A stretch of DNA of 23,754 nucleotides from the NCBI GenBank assembly GCA_026386995.1, contig JAPLMO010000108.1:1-23754 (forward strand). The letters are read 5' to 3'. The stretch is from Planctomycetota bacterium (lineage in GTDB: Bacteria > Planctomycetota > Phycisphaerae > FEN-1346). The translations under genes were made by a program, and so were the position numbers. Every line of letters starts with the position of its first letter. The stretch's first letter is position 1. Below the pieces are notes generated by a model. The model made no database searches and had not been told where the DNA came from. It worked only from the letters and a program-made list of their open reading frames with translations. Below are positions 14,348 to 21,361 of this stretch, piece by piece.

Positions 14348-15820
14348 ATGATTAGCGCAAGAGACGTGACGAGGATGGCGGTTGTGGGGACGATGGTCGT
14401 TCTGCTGGGAACAAACTTCGCCCACGCGGGTGACACCCACTGGAACGCAGGAACCGGCAACTGGTCAAACGGTTCAAACTGGAGCGATGGCGAACCCACC
14501 TCCGTTGATGGTGCCTACATCAACAACGGCGGAACCGCACAAATCACCGCCCCGAATAAGGAGGTCTGTTCTGGCCTCTATCTCGGAGAGGGTTCCACAG
14601 ATAGTGGAACCGTCGATATGACCGGAGGAACTCTGTCACTGCCAGTCAACTCGAACATCTTTGTCGGCGTCAATGGTCACGGCACGCTGAATATCACCGA
14701 AGGCGGAGCGATCAGCAATTATGCAGGCCTTATCGGTTGTGAGTACGGCTCGAAGGGAAAGGTCACGGTGGACGGCTCCGGCTCGATTTGGAGCAACCAG
14801 TATGCCCTCTGGGTCGGTTACGAAGGCAACGGCACGTTGGATATAACCGCCGGCGGCGAGGTCAGAAATTCTACAGCGAGCAACGTGGGCAACGACCCGG
14901 GCTCGACGGGCGTAGTCACGGTGAAGGGTGCCGGCTCGAAGTGGACGGCCAGCGGGGAAAGCAATGTCGGGTTCGAGGGCGACGGCACGCTGAATATCAC
15001 CGGTGGCGGAGCAGTCAGCAACGATACGGGCTACATCGGCAGGCGGTCCGGCTCGACGGGCGCGGTGACCGTCGACGGGCTCGGCTCGACGTGGGCGAAC
15101 GACGGTGACGTCCACGTCGGCTTCGAAGGCAACGGCACGTTGAACATCACTGGCGGCGCGGTCGTCACCAACGAGTTTGGCTTCATCGGCCTGGGATCCG
15201 GCGTGTCCGGTGCGGTGACCGTCGACGGAACCGGTTCGAAGTGGATTAACTGCTATGCACCTTACGACTCTAGACTCCGGGTCGGCGAGCGCGGCCACGG
15301 CACGCTGAATATCTCCGGAGGCGGAGCGGTCATTAGCGACTCCTGCACAATAGGCTTCTCCTCCGGCTCGACGGGCGTGGTGACAGTCGACGGGACCGGC
15401 TCCACATGGACGAACAATCTCAACCTCTACGTCAGCTACAGCGGCGACGGCACGTTGAATATCATCGGTGGCGGCCTCGTCAGTGTCGGTGATACGCTGA
15501 CCATCGACGAGGATGGGGACGGCGACGGCTTCATCAACATGTCCACCGGCGGCATGCTGGCCCTGTTCGGTGACGCCGATGACTCGCTGGGCGACTTCCT
15601 GAACCTCGTCGACGGTACGGACGCGATACGGTACTGGAATGACGACATCTCGGGCTGGGATCGGCTCACCAACGCCACCCTGGGCGTGGATTACCAACTT
15701 GCCTACCTGACCGCAGGCGACCTGGCCGGCTATACGCTGCTCACCGTTCCCGAACCCGCGACGCTGGGGCTGTTGGCCTTCGGCGGACTGGCAATGACGC
15801 GGCGGCGGAAGAAGAACTGA
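14348..15820 (+). CDS. PEP-CTERM protein with autotransporter-like beta-helix repeats (array gene 2)
   Basis: The start is fixed by AAGGAG 7 nt upstream and by homology of the signal peptide (MISARDVTRMAVVG, cut near FAHA) with genes 3-5. The 490-residue product opens with the NWSNGSNWSDG motif common at the start of such beta-helices. It then has six units of about 48-50 residues: TVDGxGSxW, a GYEGNGTLNITGGG-type core, then IG-SGSTG. Such right-handed beta-helix repeats are structural or adhesive and carry no catalytic signature. A PEP-CTERM tail begins near residue 467 (VPEPATLGLLAFGG, then RRRKKN). It lies between junction elements A and B and was probably built into the array as a passenger. 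Its exact role is unknown; adhesion or surface layer is a guess from the fold. Confidence 0.92.
   Translation: MISARDVTRMAVVGTMVVLLGTNFAHAGDTHWNAGTGNWSNGSNWSDGEPTSVDGAYINNGGTAQITAPNKEVCSGLYLGEGSTDSGTVDMTGGTLSLPVNSNIFVGVNGHGTLNITEGGAISNYAGLIGCEYGSKGKVTVDGSGSIWSNQYALWVGYEGNGTLDITAGGEVRNSTASNVGNDPGSTGVVTVKGAGSKWTASGESNVGFEGDGTLNITGGGAVSNDTGYIGRRSGSTGAVTVDGLGSTWANDGDVHVGFEGNGTLNITGGAVVTNEFGFIGLGSGVSGAVTVDGTGSKWINCYAPYDSRLRVGERGHGTLNISGGGAVISDSCTIGFSSGSTGVVTVDGTGSTWTNNLNLYVSYSGDGTLNIIGGGLVSVGDTLTIDEDGDGDGFINMSTGGMLALFGDADDSLGDFLNLVDGTDAIRYWNDDISGWDRLTNATLGVDYQLAYLTAGDLAGYTLLTVPEPATLGLLAFGGLAMTRRRKKN
14640..15490 (+). repeat. Six tandem beta-helix coding repeats
   Basis: A unit of about 150 nt recurs six times, marked by GGCACGCTGAATATCACC or close variants near 14680, 14831, 14984, 15135, 15299 and 15449, each followed about 60 nt later by a GGCTCGACGGGC-type box. 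The copies differ at many bases, so the expansion is not very recent. The repeats are in frame and are coding, not CRISPR. Confidence 0.85.
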
Positions 15821-15954
15821 TTGATTGGCGGCTCTGCCGCCCGGCGGGGGTCGGGCGGCGGGGCTGAGAACAAGAGAGGATGACCGGGGGAGATCGGCCG
15901 CGCGGCCGGTTTCCCCTTTTTCTTTGGAACGCATGGCATACAAGGAGGCGGGCG
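15821..15954 (+). promoter_or_regulatory. Array junction element B
   Basis: It is nearly identical to element A over most of its length. GGCGGC-TCT-GCCGCC and the alternative GCCGCCCG/CGGGCGGC hairpin share an arm and exclude each other. The second hairpin is at 15886-15916, with inner arms GGCCG/CGGCC, followed by TTTTTCTTT. AAGGAGG (15942-15948) precedes gene 3. An out-of-frame ATG at 15933 lies in the conserved CGCATGGCA. Confidence 0.65.
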
Positions 15955-17904
15955 ATGATCAGCACAAGAGGCGTGATGATGATGGCGGTTGTGGTGGCAA
16001 TGGTCCTGCCGGCGGCCGGGCCGGCGCAGGCCGAGGACTGGTCGCCGCTCTGGTCCACGGCCACCCTGTCGCAGGCGCGCGGTTACTTTGCGGCTACCTC
16101 CGCGGACGGCAAGGTCTTCTTCGGCGGCGGAGGCACCGGCACCTTTGGCGGCTACAGCAACGTGGTGGACATCTTCGATGCGGCCACGCTCACCCGCACC
16201 ACCACCAGCCTGTCACAGGCCCGCAATCACCTTGCGGCCGCCTCCGCGGGCGGCAAGGTCTTCTTCGGTGGCGGGCAGGCTAGTAGCGGCTACAGCAAAG
16301 TGTTGGACATCTACGACACGACCACCAGCACATGGTCCACCGCCCAACTGTCCCAGGCGCGCCAGGAAATCGCTGCCGCCTCCGCAGGCAACAAGGTCTT
16401 CTTCGGCGGCGGGGAGTACGCCATGAAAAGCGACAGCAACGTGGTGGACATCTTCGATGCGGACACGCTTACCCGCACCACTACCAGTCTGTCACAGGCG
16501 CGCAGTGCCCTTTCCAATTCGGCTACCTCCGAGGGCGGCAAGGTCTTCTTCGGCGGCGGTTGGACGTGGGCTGTCAACAACGGCACCATGAGCAACGTGG
16601 TGGACATCTTCGATGCGACCACACTCACCCGCACCACCACCAGCCTGTCCCAGGCGCGTTATGGCCTTGCGGCTACCTCCGCGGGCGGCAAGGCCTTCTT
16701 CGCCGGCGGGATCGTCGCTGGCGGCGGCGGCTACAGCGACGTGGTGGACATATACGACACGGCCAGCAGCACGTGGTCCACCGCCCAACTGTCTCAGGTG
16801 TGCTGTTACCCTGCGGCCACCTCCGTGGGCGGCAAGGTTATCTTCGCAGGCGGTGGCACCAGCAACGTGGTGGACATCTACGACACGACCACCGGCACAT
16901 GGTCCACCTCCCAACTGTCCCAGGCGCGCCGTGGCCTTGCGGCCGCCTCCGCGGGCAACAGGGCATTCTTCGCCGGCGGGTACTACGGCACCAACCTCAC
17001 CCGCAGCAATGTGGTGGACATCTACACCTTGCAGAACTACGGCACGATCACCAGCACGCAGGCCTGGACGCTGGTCGATAACACGTCAGTGGCCGGCCGA
17101 ATGCTCCTCAGCGGCGGCAGCCTCAACCTGGACGGCTATGACCTGGTCGTCGGCTCGATGGCCGGCGTCGCCCCGATAACCCTTGGGGCTCATACACTGA
17201 CGACCGGCGGCGACGATACCTCCTCGACCTACTCCGGCGCACTCTCCGGACACGGCGGCCTCACCAAGACCGGCGCCGGCACGCTGACCTTAAGCAACAC
17301 CAGTTCCTACGACGGCACGACGCGGGTGTTGGCGGGAGGGCTGAAGGTCACCGGCTCCATCGCCGCATCGAGCGCCGTTATCGACGGCGGCACGCTCCAG
17401 GGCACCGGCCGCGTGGGGGCCATCACGGGCACGAGCGGCCACCTGCATCCGGGCGGCAGCCCCGGAATCCTCGCCAGCGGCAACGTTGCGATGTCGCCGG
17501 GCTTTTGCTTCGATGTGAGCCTCAACGGCCCCGCCGCAGGCACGGGTTACTCGCAACTCGACGTGACCGGCACGGTGAACCTCGGCGGTGCCACGCTGGG
17601 CGCCATCCTGGGCTATGTGCCGGCCTTTTACAGCAGCGGCGGCTTGCCCGACTATCTGTACATCATCAAGAACGACGGCATCGACCCCGTGACCGGCCAG
17701 TTCGCCGGCCTGCCGCAGATGAGCCAGTTCGACCTCCTGTTCAACGGGTCCGCGTACAAGGCGACGATCAGTTACGAGGGCGACTACGACGCGGGTACGC
17801 TGATCGGCGGCAACGATGTGGTCGTGGCGTTGCCGGAACCGGCCACGCTGGCGCTGCTCGCGCTGGGCGGGCTGGCAATGCTGCGGCGGCGGAAGAAGAA
17901 CTGA
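15955..17904 (+). CDS. PEP-CTERM protein with seven-repeat Kelch propeller (array gene 3)
   Basis: The 649-residue protein starts with an MIS-type signal peptide (MISTRGVMMMAVVVAMV, cut near PAQA) behind AAGGAGG. Residues about 33-360 contain seven Kelch repeats of the form SQARxxLAAxSAGGKVFFGG, then NVVDIYDTTTxTWSTAQL. Seven is enough for a closed beta-propeller. From about 434 an autotransporter-type strand repeat (GGLTKTGAGTLTLSNTSSYD) begins, followed by a GGTLQGTGRVG and GGSPGILASGNV segment and a C-terminal domain (DYLYIIKNDG, FDLLFNGS). The PEP-CTERM tail starts near 627 (LPEPATLALLALGG, RRRKKN). The propeller most likely binds proteins or glycans outside the cell; no catalytic residues are evident. 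Two repeat subtypes alternate in part (IFDAxTLTRTTTS versus IYDTxTWSTAQ), a trace of two-unit duplication. Confidence 0.93.
   Translation: MISTRGVMMMAVVVAMVLPAAGPAQAEDWSPLWSTATLSQARGYFAATSADGKVFFGGGGTGTFGGYSNVVDIFDAATLTRTTTSLSQARNHLAAASAGGKVFFGGGQASSGYSKVLDIYDTTTSTWSTAQLSQARQEIAAASAGNKVFFGGGEYAMKSDSNVVDIFDADTLTRTTTSLSQARSALSNSATSEGGKVFFGGGWTWAVNNGTMSNVVDIFDATTLTRTTTSLSQARYGLAATSAGGKAFFAGGIVAGGGGYSDVVDIYDTASSTWSTAQLSQVCCYPAATSVGGKVIFAGGGTSNVVDIYDTTTGTWSTSQLSQARRGLAAASAGNRAFFAGGYYGTNLTRSNVVDIYTLQNYGTITSTQAWTLVDNTSVAGRMLLSGGSLNLDGYDLVVGSMAGVAPITLGAHTLTTGGDDTSSTYSGALSGHGGLTKTGAGTLTLSNTSSYDGTTRVLAGGLKVTGSIAASSAVIDGGTLQGTGRVGAITGTSGHLHPGGSPGILASGNVAMSPGFCFDVSLNGPAAGTGYSQLDVTGTVNLGGATLGAILGYVPAFYSSGGLPDYLYIIKNDGIDPVTGQFAGLPQMSQFDLLFNGSAYKATISYEGDYDAGTLIGGNDVVVALPEPATLALLALGGLAMLRRRKKN
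16054..17034 (+). repeat. Seven tandem Kelch coding repeats
   Basis: Units of roughly 130-150 nt recur seven times and share CTGTC-CAGGCGCG, GGCGGCAAGGTCTTCTTCGG and AACGTGGTGGACATCT-like boxes. The strong DNA-level similarity indicates recent duplication or gene conversion between repeats. Repeat six is the most divergent (SQVCCYP). Confidence 0.85.
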
Positions 17905-18041
17905 TTGATTGGCGGCTCTGCCGCCCGGCGGGGGTCGGGCGGCGGGGCTGAGAGCAAGTGAGGATTTCCGGGGGAGATCGGCCCAGCGGGGGCCGGTTTC
18001 CCCTATTTCTTTGGAACGCATGGCATGCAAGGAGGCGGGTA
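17905..18041 (+). promoter_or_regulatory. Array junction element C
   Basis: It has the same order of boxes as A and B. The hairpin at 17970-18003 keeps the outer GGGGGA/TCCCC arms, but its inner part is changed to CGGCCC-AGCGG-GGGCCG, which preserves pairing with a different loop. It is followed by TATTTCTTT. AAGGAGG (18029-18035) serves gene 4. This preserved pairing is the best sign that the hairpin matters as RNA. Confidence 0.65.
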
Positions 18042-19133
18042 ATGATCAGCGCAAGAGACGTGACGATGATGGCGGTTATGGTGGCGATGGTGCTGCTGGC
18101 CGTGGGGGTCGCGGCGTTTGGGCAAACACACGCCCCTTGGCCGACGAATTGGAACAACTGGAGCGATCCGGCCCTGTGGGTCACTGTGGGCAATCCGGGC
18201 AATGCGGCAGACACGCGCTATGCGACACCGGGCTACGGGTCGGTGGGCTACACGTACAACATCGGCAAGTTCGAGGTAACGGCCGGTCAGTACACGGCGT
18301 TTCTGAACGCCTTGGTCAAGACGGACGCCTACGGTTTGTACAACACTAGGATGGACAGTTATTCTTACGGCTGCAAGATCACCCGGCATGGCAGTAGCGG
18401 GAACTACACATACGATTTTAGCGGCCGGCCCAGTGGGACGGAGGCCGACTGGGCGAATCGCCCGGTGAACTTCGTTTCCTGGGGCGACGCGGCACGTTTC
18501 GCCAACTGGCTGACCAACGGCCAGCCGACGGGCGTGCTGACCGGCATTCCCTCCCAAGACGCCGGACTGACTGAGGACGGCTCGTACTACCTGAATGGTG
18601 CGATAAGCGATGCGGCCCTTTTGGCCGTGACCCGCAAGACCAATGCTAAGTACGTGATTCCCACGGAGGATGAGTGGTACAAGGCGGCGTACCACAAGAA
18701 TGACGGTGTGACGGGGAACTATTTCGTCTACCCCACAGGCAGCGATAGCGTGCCGAGCCATGATCTTGTAACCCCCGACCCAGGCAACAACGCCAACTTC
18801 CAATACAAGAGCGAGGACACGATCGGCAGCCCGTACTACCGGACGCTGGTCGGCGAGTTTGAGAACTCTGAAAGCCCCTACGGCACGTTCGACCAGGGCG
18901 GGAACATCTGGGAGTGGAACGAGGCGATCATAGACGGGTCCTATCGCGGCCTGCTGGGCGGGACGTACTTCAACGGCTCCGGCTACCTGCGCGCGTCGGG
19001 TCGGTTCCAAGACCTCCCGTCGATTGATGTCATGAGTTTCGGGTTCCGTGTCTCCGAGGTTCCTGAGCCGGCTACGATGAGCCTGTTGGCGCTTGGTGGG
19101 GCAGCGCTGGTGGTGCGCCGGAAAAAGAACTGA
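18042..19133 (+). CDS. PEP-CTERM protein with formylglycine-generating enzyme-like (SUMF1) fold (array gene 4)
   Basis: It has 363 residues: an MIS-type signal peptide (MISARDVTMMAVMVAMVLL), then an FGE-sulfatase domain from about 65 to 335. Hallmarks in order are YNIGKFEVTAGQYTAFLN, RPVNFVSWGDAARFANWL, YVIPTEDEWYKAAYH, GNIWEWNEAI and RGLLGGTYFNGS, ending in GFRVSEV. The paired cysteines used by true formylglycine-generating enzymes near the C-terminus are missing (GFRVSE here), so it is more likely a binding domain of C-type-lectin-like fold than a sulfatase activator. The PEP-CTERM tail begins near residue 340 (VPEPATMSLLALGG, RRKKN). It is set between junction elements C and D. The PEP-CTERM/SUMF1 combination is common in planctomycetes; the ligand is unknown. 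Confidence 0.93.
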   Translation: MISARDVTMMAVMVAMVLLAVGVAAFGQTHAPWPTNWNNWSDPALWVTVGNPGNAADTRYATPGYGSVGYTYNIGKFEVTAGQYTAFLNALVKTDAYGLYNTRMDSYSYGCKITRHGSSGNYTYDFSGRPSGTEADWANRPVNFVSWGDAARFANWLTNGQPTGVLTGIPSQDAGLTEDGSYYLNGAISDAALLAVTRKTNAKYVIPTEDEWYKAAYHKNDGVTGNYFVYPTGSDSVPSHDLVTPDPGNNANFQYKSEDTIGSPYYRTLVGEFENSESPYGTFDQGGNIWEWNEAIIDGSYRGLLGGTYFNGSGYLRASGRFQDLPSIDVMSFGFRVSEVPEPATMSLLALGGAALVVRRKKN

Positions 19134-19266
19134 CTGGCAGCCTGGCCACCCGGCGGGGGTCGGGCGGCAGGGCTGAGAGCAAGAGAGGATGACCGGGGGA
19201 GATCGGCCACTGTGGGCCGGTTTCCCCATTTTCTTTGGGACCGCATGGCATGCAAGGAGACGGGCG
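19134..19266 (+). promoter_or_regulatory. Array junction element D
   Basis: This is the most diverged junction. The first hairpin is weakened (GCCACCCG against CGGGCGGC), but GGGCTGAGAGCAAGAGAGGA is retained. The hairpin at 19195-19227 keeps GGGGGA/TCCCC with inner arms GGCC-ACTGTG-GGCC, followed by ATTTTCTTT. AAGGAG (19254-19259) serves gene 5. The initial TGATTGATT is altered to TGACTGGCAG. Confidence 0.6.
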
Positions 19267-20310
19267 ATGATCAGCGTAAGAGATGTGCCGATGATGGCGG
19301 TTGTGTCGGCGATGGTGCTGCTGGCGCCCGCGATCTCCCATGCCCAGATGCATTGCATCTTCAACGACCTCGGCCCAGGCCAGGCCCAGAAGATTAACAA
19401 CGAGGGGCAGATCGTGGGGTATGCCATGTACGGATCCCAAGCCAAGGCCATACTCTGGCAGGGCGGCGTTACCACGAGACTGGACTATACCAGCGGTAAT
19501 TCAAACGCTTTTGACATCAACGACTGCAATCAGGTCGTAGGCCAGGAATACGATACGGGGAATGGCTGTCACGCGTTTATCTGGCAGAACAATCAACTCT
19601 CGGACTTGAGCATCGGCTATGGGTTGGATGCCTCCGCGATCGCCATCAATAACACCGGGGATATCGCCGGCAACTACACGTACTTCTATGCCTTTCGCCT
19701 GAGCAATGGGGTATACAGCCAGATGACAAGCGGCCAAGTCTACAGCCGCGTCTACGATATGAACGAGTCGGGGAAGATCGTCGGCAAGAAGTGGACCACC
19801 AGCGGCGGCACCGAACGGCCATTTGTCTGGAATCCCGACGGCACTTGGTACGAGTTATCGGTCGTCGGACAGGCAGGTGCCTATGCCATCAATGATCATG
19901 GGGAAGTAGTCGGTTTCAGGGGGGCCGATGCCGCCCGTAGGGCCACCTACTGGGACGCCGTTGGCAACCTGACCATTCTGCCAGACCTGTATGGAAGATT
20001 TTGCGAGGCCAATGACATCAACAATCTGGGGGATATCGTCGGTACGCAGCAGAAGGCCGACGGCACTTGGCGTCCCCTTCTCTGGAAAGACGGCCAAGTT
20101 TACGACCTGCTGAACATAACGACTGTGCCGGCTGGATATACGATAGAGACTGCTCTGGCCATCAACGATTCCGAACAAATCGTCTGTTGGGCCTGGAATC
20201 AATCCGGGGAACACCGGCTGATTCGCCTGGACGTGATCCCCGAGCCCGCCACGCTCACGCTGGTGGCTCTGGGCGGGCTGGCAATGATGCGGCGGCGCGG
20301 CCGTAAGTAA
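19267..20310 (+). CDS. PEP-CTERM protein made of HAF-type extracellular repeats (array gene 5)
   Basis: It has 347 residues: an MIS-type signal peptide (MISVRDVPMMAVVSAMVLL, cut near ISHA), then about seven repeats of the HAF type built around A-x-IN-x-x-G-x-IVG. Examples are AQKINNEGQIVGYA, AFDINDCNQVVGQE, AIAINNTGDIAGNY, VYDMNESGKIVGKK, AYAINDHGEVVGFR, ANDINNLGDIVGTQ and ALAINDSEQIVCWA. Each is followed by a W-containing strand such as AILWQGG or PFVWNPDG. Such repeats likely form a beta-propeller-like secreted domain. The PEP-CTERM tail begins near residue 325 (IPEPATLTLVALGG, then RRRGRK). It is the last gene of the array: no junction element follows, only an intrinsic terminator. Confidence 0.92.
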   Translation: MISVRDVPMMAVVSAMVLLAPAISHAQMHCIFNDLGPGQAQKINNEGQIVGYAMYGSQAKAILWQGGVTTRLDYTSGNSNAFDINDCNQVVGQEYDTGNGCHAFIWQNNQLSDLSIGYGLDASAIAINNTGDIAGNYTYFYAFRLSNGVYSQMTSGQVYSRVYDMNESGKIVGKKWTTSGGTERPFVWNPDGTWYELSVVGQAGAYAINDHGEVVGFRGADAARRATYWDAVGNLTILPDLYGRFCEANDINNLGDIVGTQQKADGTWRPLLWKDGQVYDLLNITTVPAGYTIETALAINDSEQIVCWAWNQSGEHRLIRLDVIPEPATLTLVALGGLAMMRRRGRK

Positions 20311-20334
20311 CCTAACGTCGAGCGGCAACCTTCG

Positions 20335-20364
20335 GCGGGCGGTTCTGCAAGGGCCGCCCGCTTT
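20335..20364 (+). terminator. Terminator at the end of the PEP-CTERM array
   Basis: GCGGGCGG (20335-20342) pairs perfectly with CCGCCCGC (20354-20361) across an 11-nt loop, followed by TTTGCT. It starts 25 nt after the stop of gene 5. The T-run is short. Confidence 0.6.
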
Positions 20365-20400
20365 GCTACGCAGACACACAGCCGGTTGTCATGCCGCGAT

Positions 20401-20432
20401 TTGCGCGGCGGGTCTCCTGACCCGCCGCGCAA
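20401..20432. repeat. 14-bp perfect inverted repeat
   Basis: The arms TTGCGCGGCGGGTC (20401-20414) and GACCCGCCGCGCAA (20419-20432) enclose a TCCT loop. With no T-run on either side it is more like a dispersed extragenic palindrome than a terminator, although it could act as a backup to the terminator upstream. Confidence 0.6.
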
Positions 20433-20487
20433 TACATGAAAGTGGCGCTGTCGTACGAGTAGTCCGTCACAGTTGAATCTGCGGATG

Positions 20488-20554
20488 CCACGGCTGCGCC
20501 TTGTGCAGCCGTGGTCGTGGGCAGGCATACACGGCTGCAAACTGCGCAGCCGTG
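20488..20554. repeat. REP-like pair of palindromes
   Basis: Two hairpins share the arms CACGGCTGC and GCAGCCGTG. The first is at 20488-20514 (loop GCCTTGT) and the second at 20530-20554 (loop AAACTGC), 15 nt apart. The pair is reminiscent of REP/BIME-type or small non-autonomous elements. No coding sequence accompanies it; the rest of 20555-20737 holds nothing I can name except an A/T run near 20705-20720. Confidence 0.6.
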
Positions 20555-20737
20555 GCACCCACGTAATCAAAGTTGAAGGACTGCGAGGCGCAATCGCGAA
20601 CTGCCCTGACCTGAAAAACACCGGATTTTCGGCCATACGGTTCCCGCCCGGGCACCCCAACCCATAGTGCCCCGTTTAGCCACAACCCCAACTATTGGCC
20701 GCCCCAAAAAATTTTTCTTTTCCCCACCGGATTCTTG

Positions 20738-20766
20738 TTGACAGGCGTCCGATAAAATGATTTATA
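20738..20766 (+). promoter_or_regulatory. Promoter of the MerR-FlhG-FliA cluster
   Basis: A consensus TTGACA (20738-20743) is followed 17 nt later by TTTATA (20761-20766), overlapping TATACA. The start of the MerR-like gene is 35 nt downstream. It lies in the only AT-rich stretch of this intergenic region. GGGGG near 20786 may be a weak ribosome binding site. Confidence 0.6.
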
Positions 20767-20800
20767 CAGACTGTCAAAATCGTTTCGGGGGCTTTCCAAG

Positions 20801-21361
20801 ATGAAAAACAGCCGAGAACTGACTGCGTATCTAGCCCGCATTGCCGAGTCGGCGGAGTGGGGCGAGCCGGGCGGCGACGGCGCCGCCGTGGCCGTGCCGA
20901 GGAAACTTTACCGGGTTTCCGAGATCGCCGCCCACATGGGCCTGACGCGCCAGACGTTGCACAACTACGCCACCATCGGCCTCATCACCGAGGAGCGGCG
21001 GACCGACGGCGGCCAGCGGCTGTTCGACGAATCGGTCTTCGGGCGTCTGGCGGTGATCCAGCGTCTGAAGCGCACGCACCGGCTGCACGAGATCCGCCGC
21101 TTGCTAGACGAAGGCGTCCCCGCCCAGCCCGCCGCAACCGCCCAGGTGGCGGAGGCGGGCGGCCGGAGCATGCTGGATCGCTCGCAGGACATCGCGGCGA
21201 TCGCCCACCGGCCGGACGATCTGCCACAAATGCACATATCGCCGGCTTTCGGGCCGCAGGAGCAAGAGGCGGACCCCGGCGCCGACGTCGCCGCCGGCGC
21301 GCCGCACGAAGCGTCACCTCCGGATTGCAGGAAAGAGAACGCCGCGGATGAGGAAATCTGA
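20801..21361 (+). CDS. MerR-family transcriptional regulator
   Basis: It has 186 residues. A winged helix-turn-helix of MerR type occupies about residues 36-104: KLYRVSEIAAHMGLTRQTLH for the recognition helices, NYATIGLITEERRTDGGQRL for the wing, and FGRLAVIQRLKRTHRLHEIR for the following helix. The tail (105-186) is Ala/Pro/Glu-rich and probably disordered, without the cysteines of metal-sensing members, so a small-molecule or protein signal is more likely. It overlaps the next gene by 14 nt, which implies co-translation with the FlhG-like ATPase and suggests that it regulates flagellar or surface genes. The first 34 residues before the helix-turn-helix are an extra extension. Confidence 0.85.
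   Translation: MKNSRELTAYLARIAESAEWGEPGGDGAAVAVPRKLYRVSEIAAHMGLTRQTLHNYATIGLITEERRTDGGQRLFDESVFGRLAVIQRLKRTHRLHEIRRLLDEGVPAQPAATAQVAEAGGRSMLDRSQDIAAIAHRPDDLPQMHISPAFGPQEQEADPGADVAAGAPHEASPPDCRKENAADEEI

Noticed and set aside
14640..17034. CRISPR-like regular repeats
   Set aside because: The repeats are about 130-150 nt, in frame, without unique spacers, and encode beta-helix and Kelch units.
18042..19133. True formylglycine-generating enzyme (sulfatase activator)
   Set aside because: The catalytic cysteine pair is absent, no sulfatase gene is nearby, and the protein carries a surface sorting tail.
14250..19240. Possible TPP riboswitch, because of a GGCTGAGA box in the junction elements
   Set aside because: The second conserved part of the TPP aptamer (the ACCTGATC and GCGTAGGGA region) is absent, and the downstream genes are not thiamine genes.
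18003..19475. Long minus-strand ORF across array gene 4
   Set aside because: It is antisense to a clear SUMF1-like gene and runs through two junction elements; its length comes from GC-rich codon bias.
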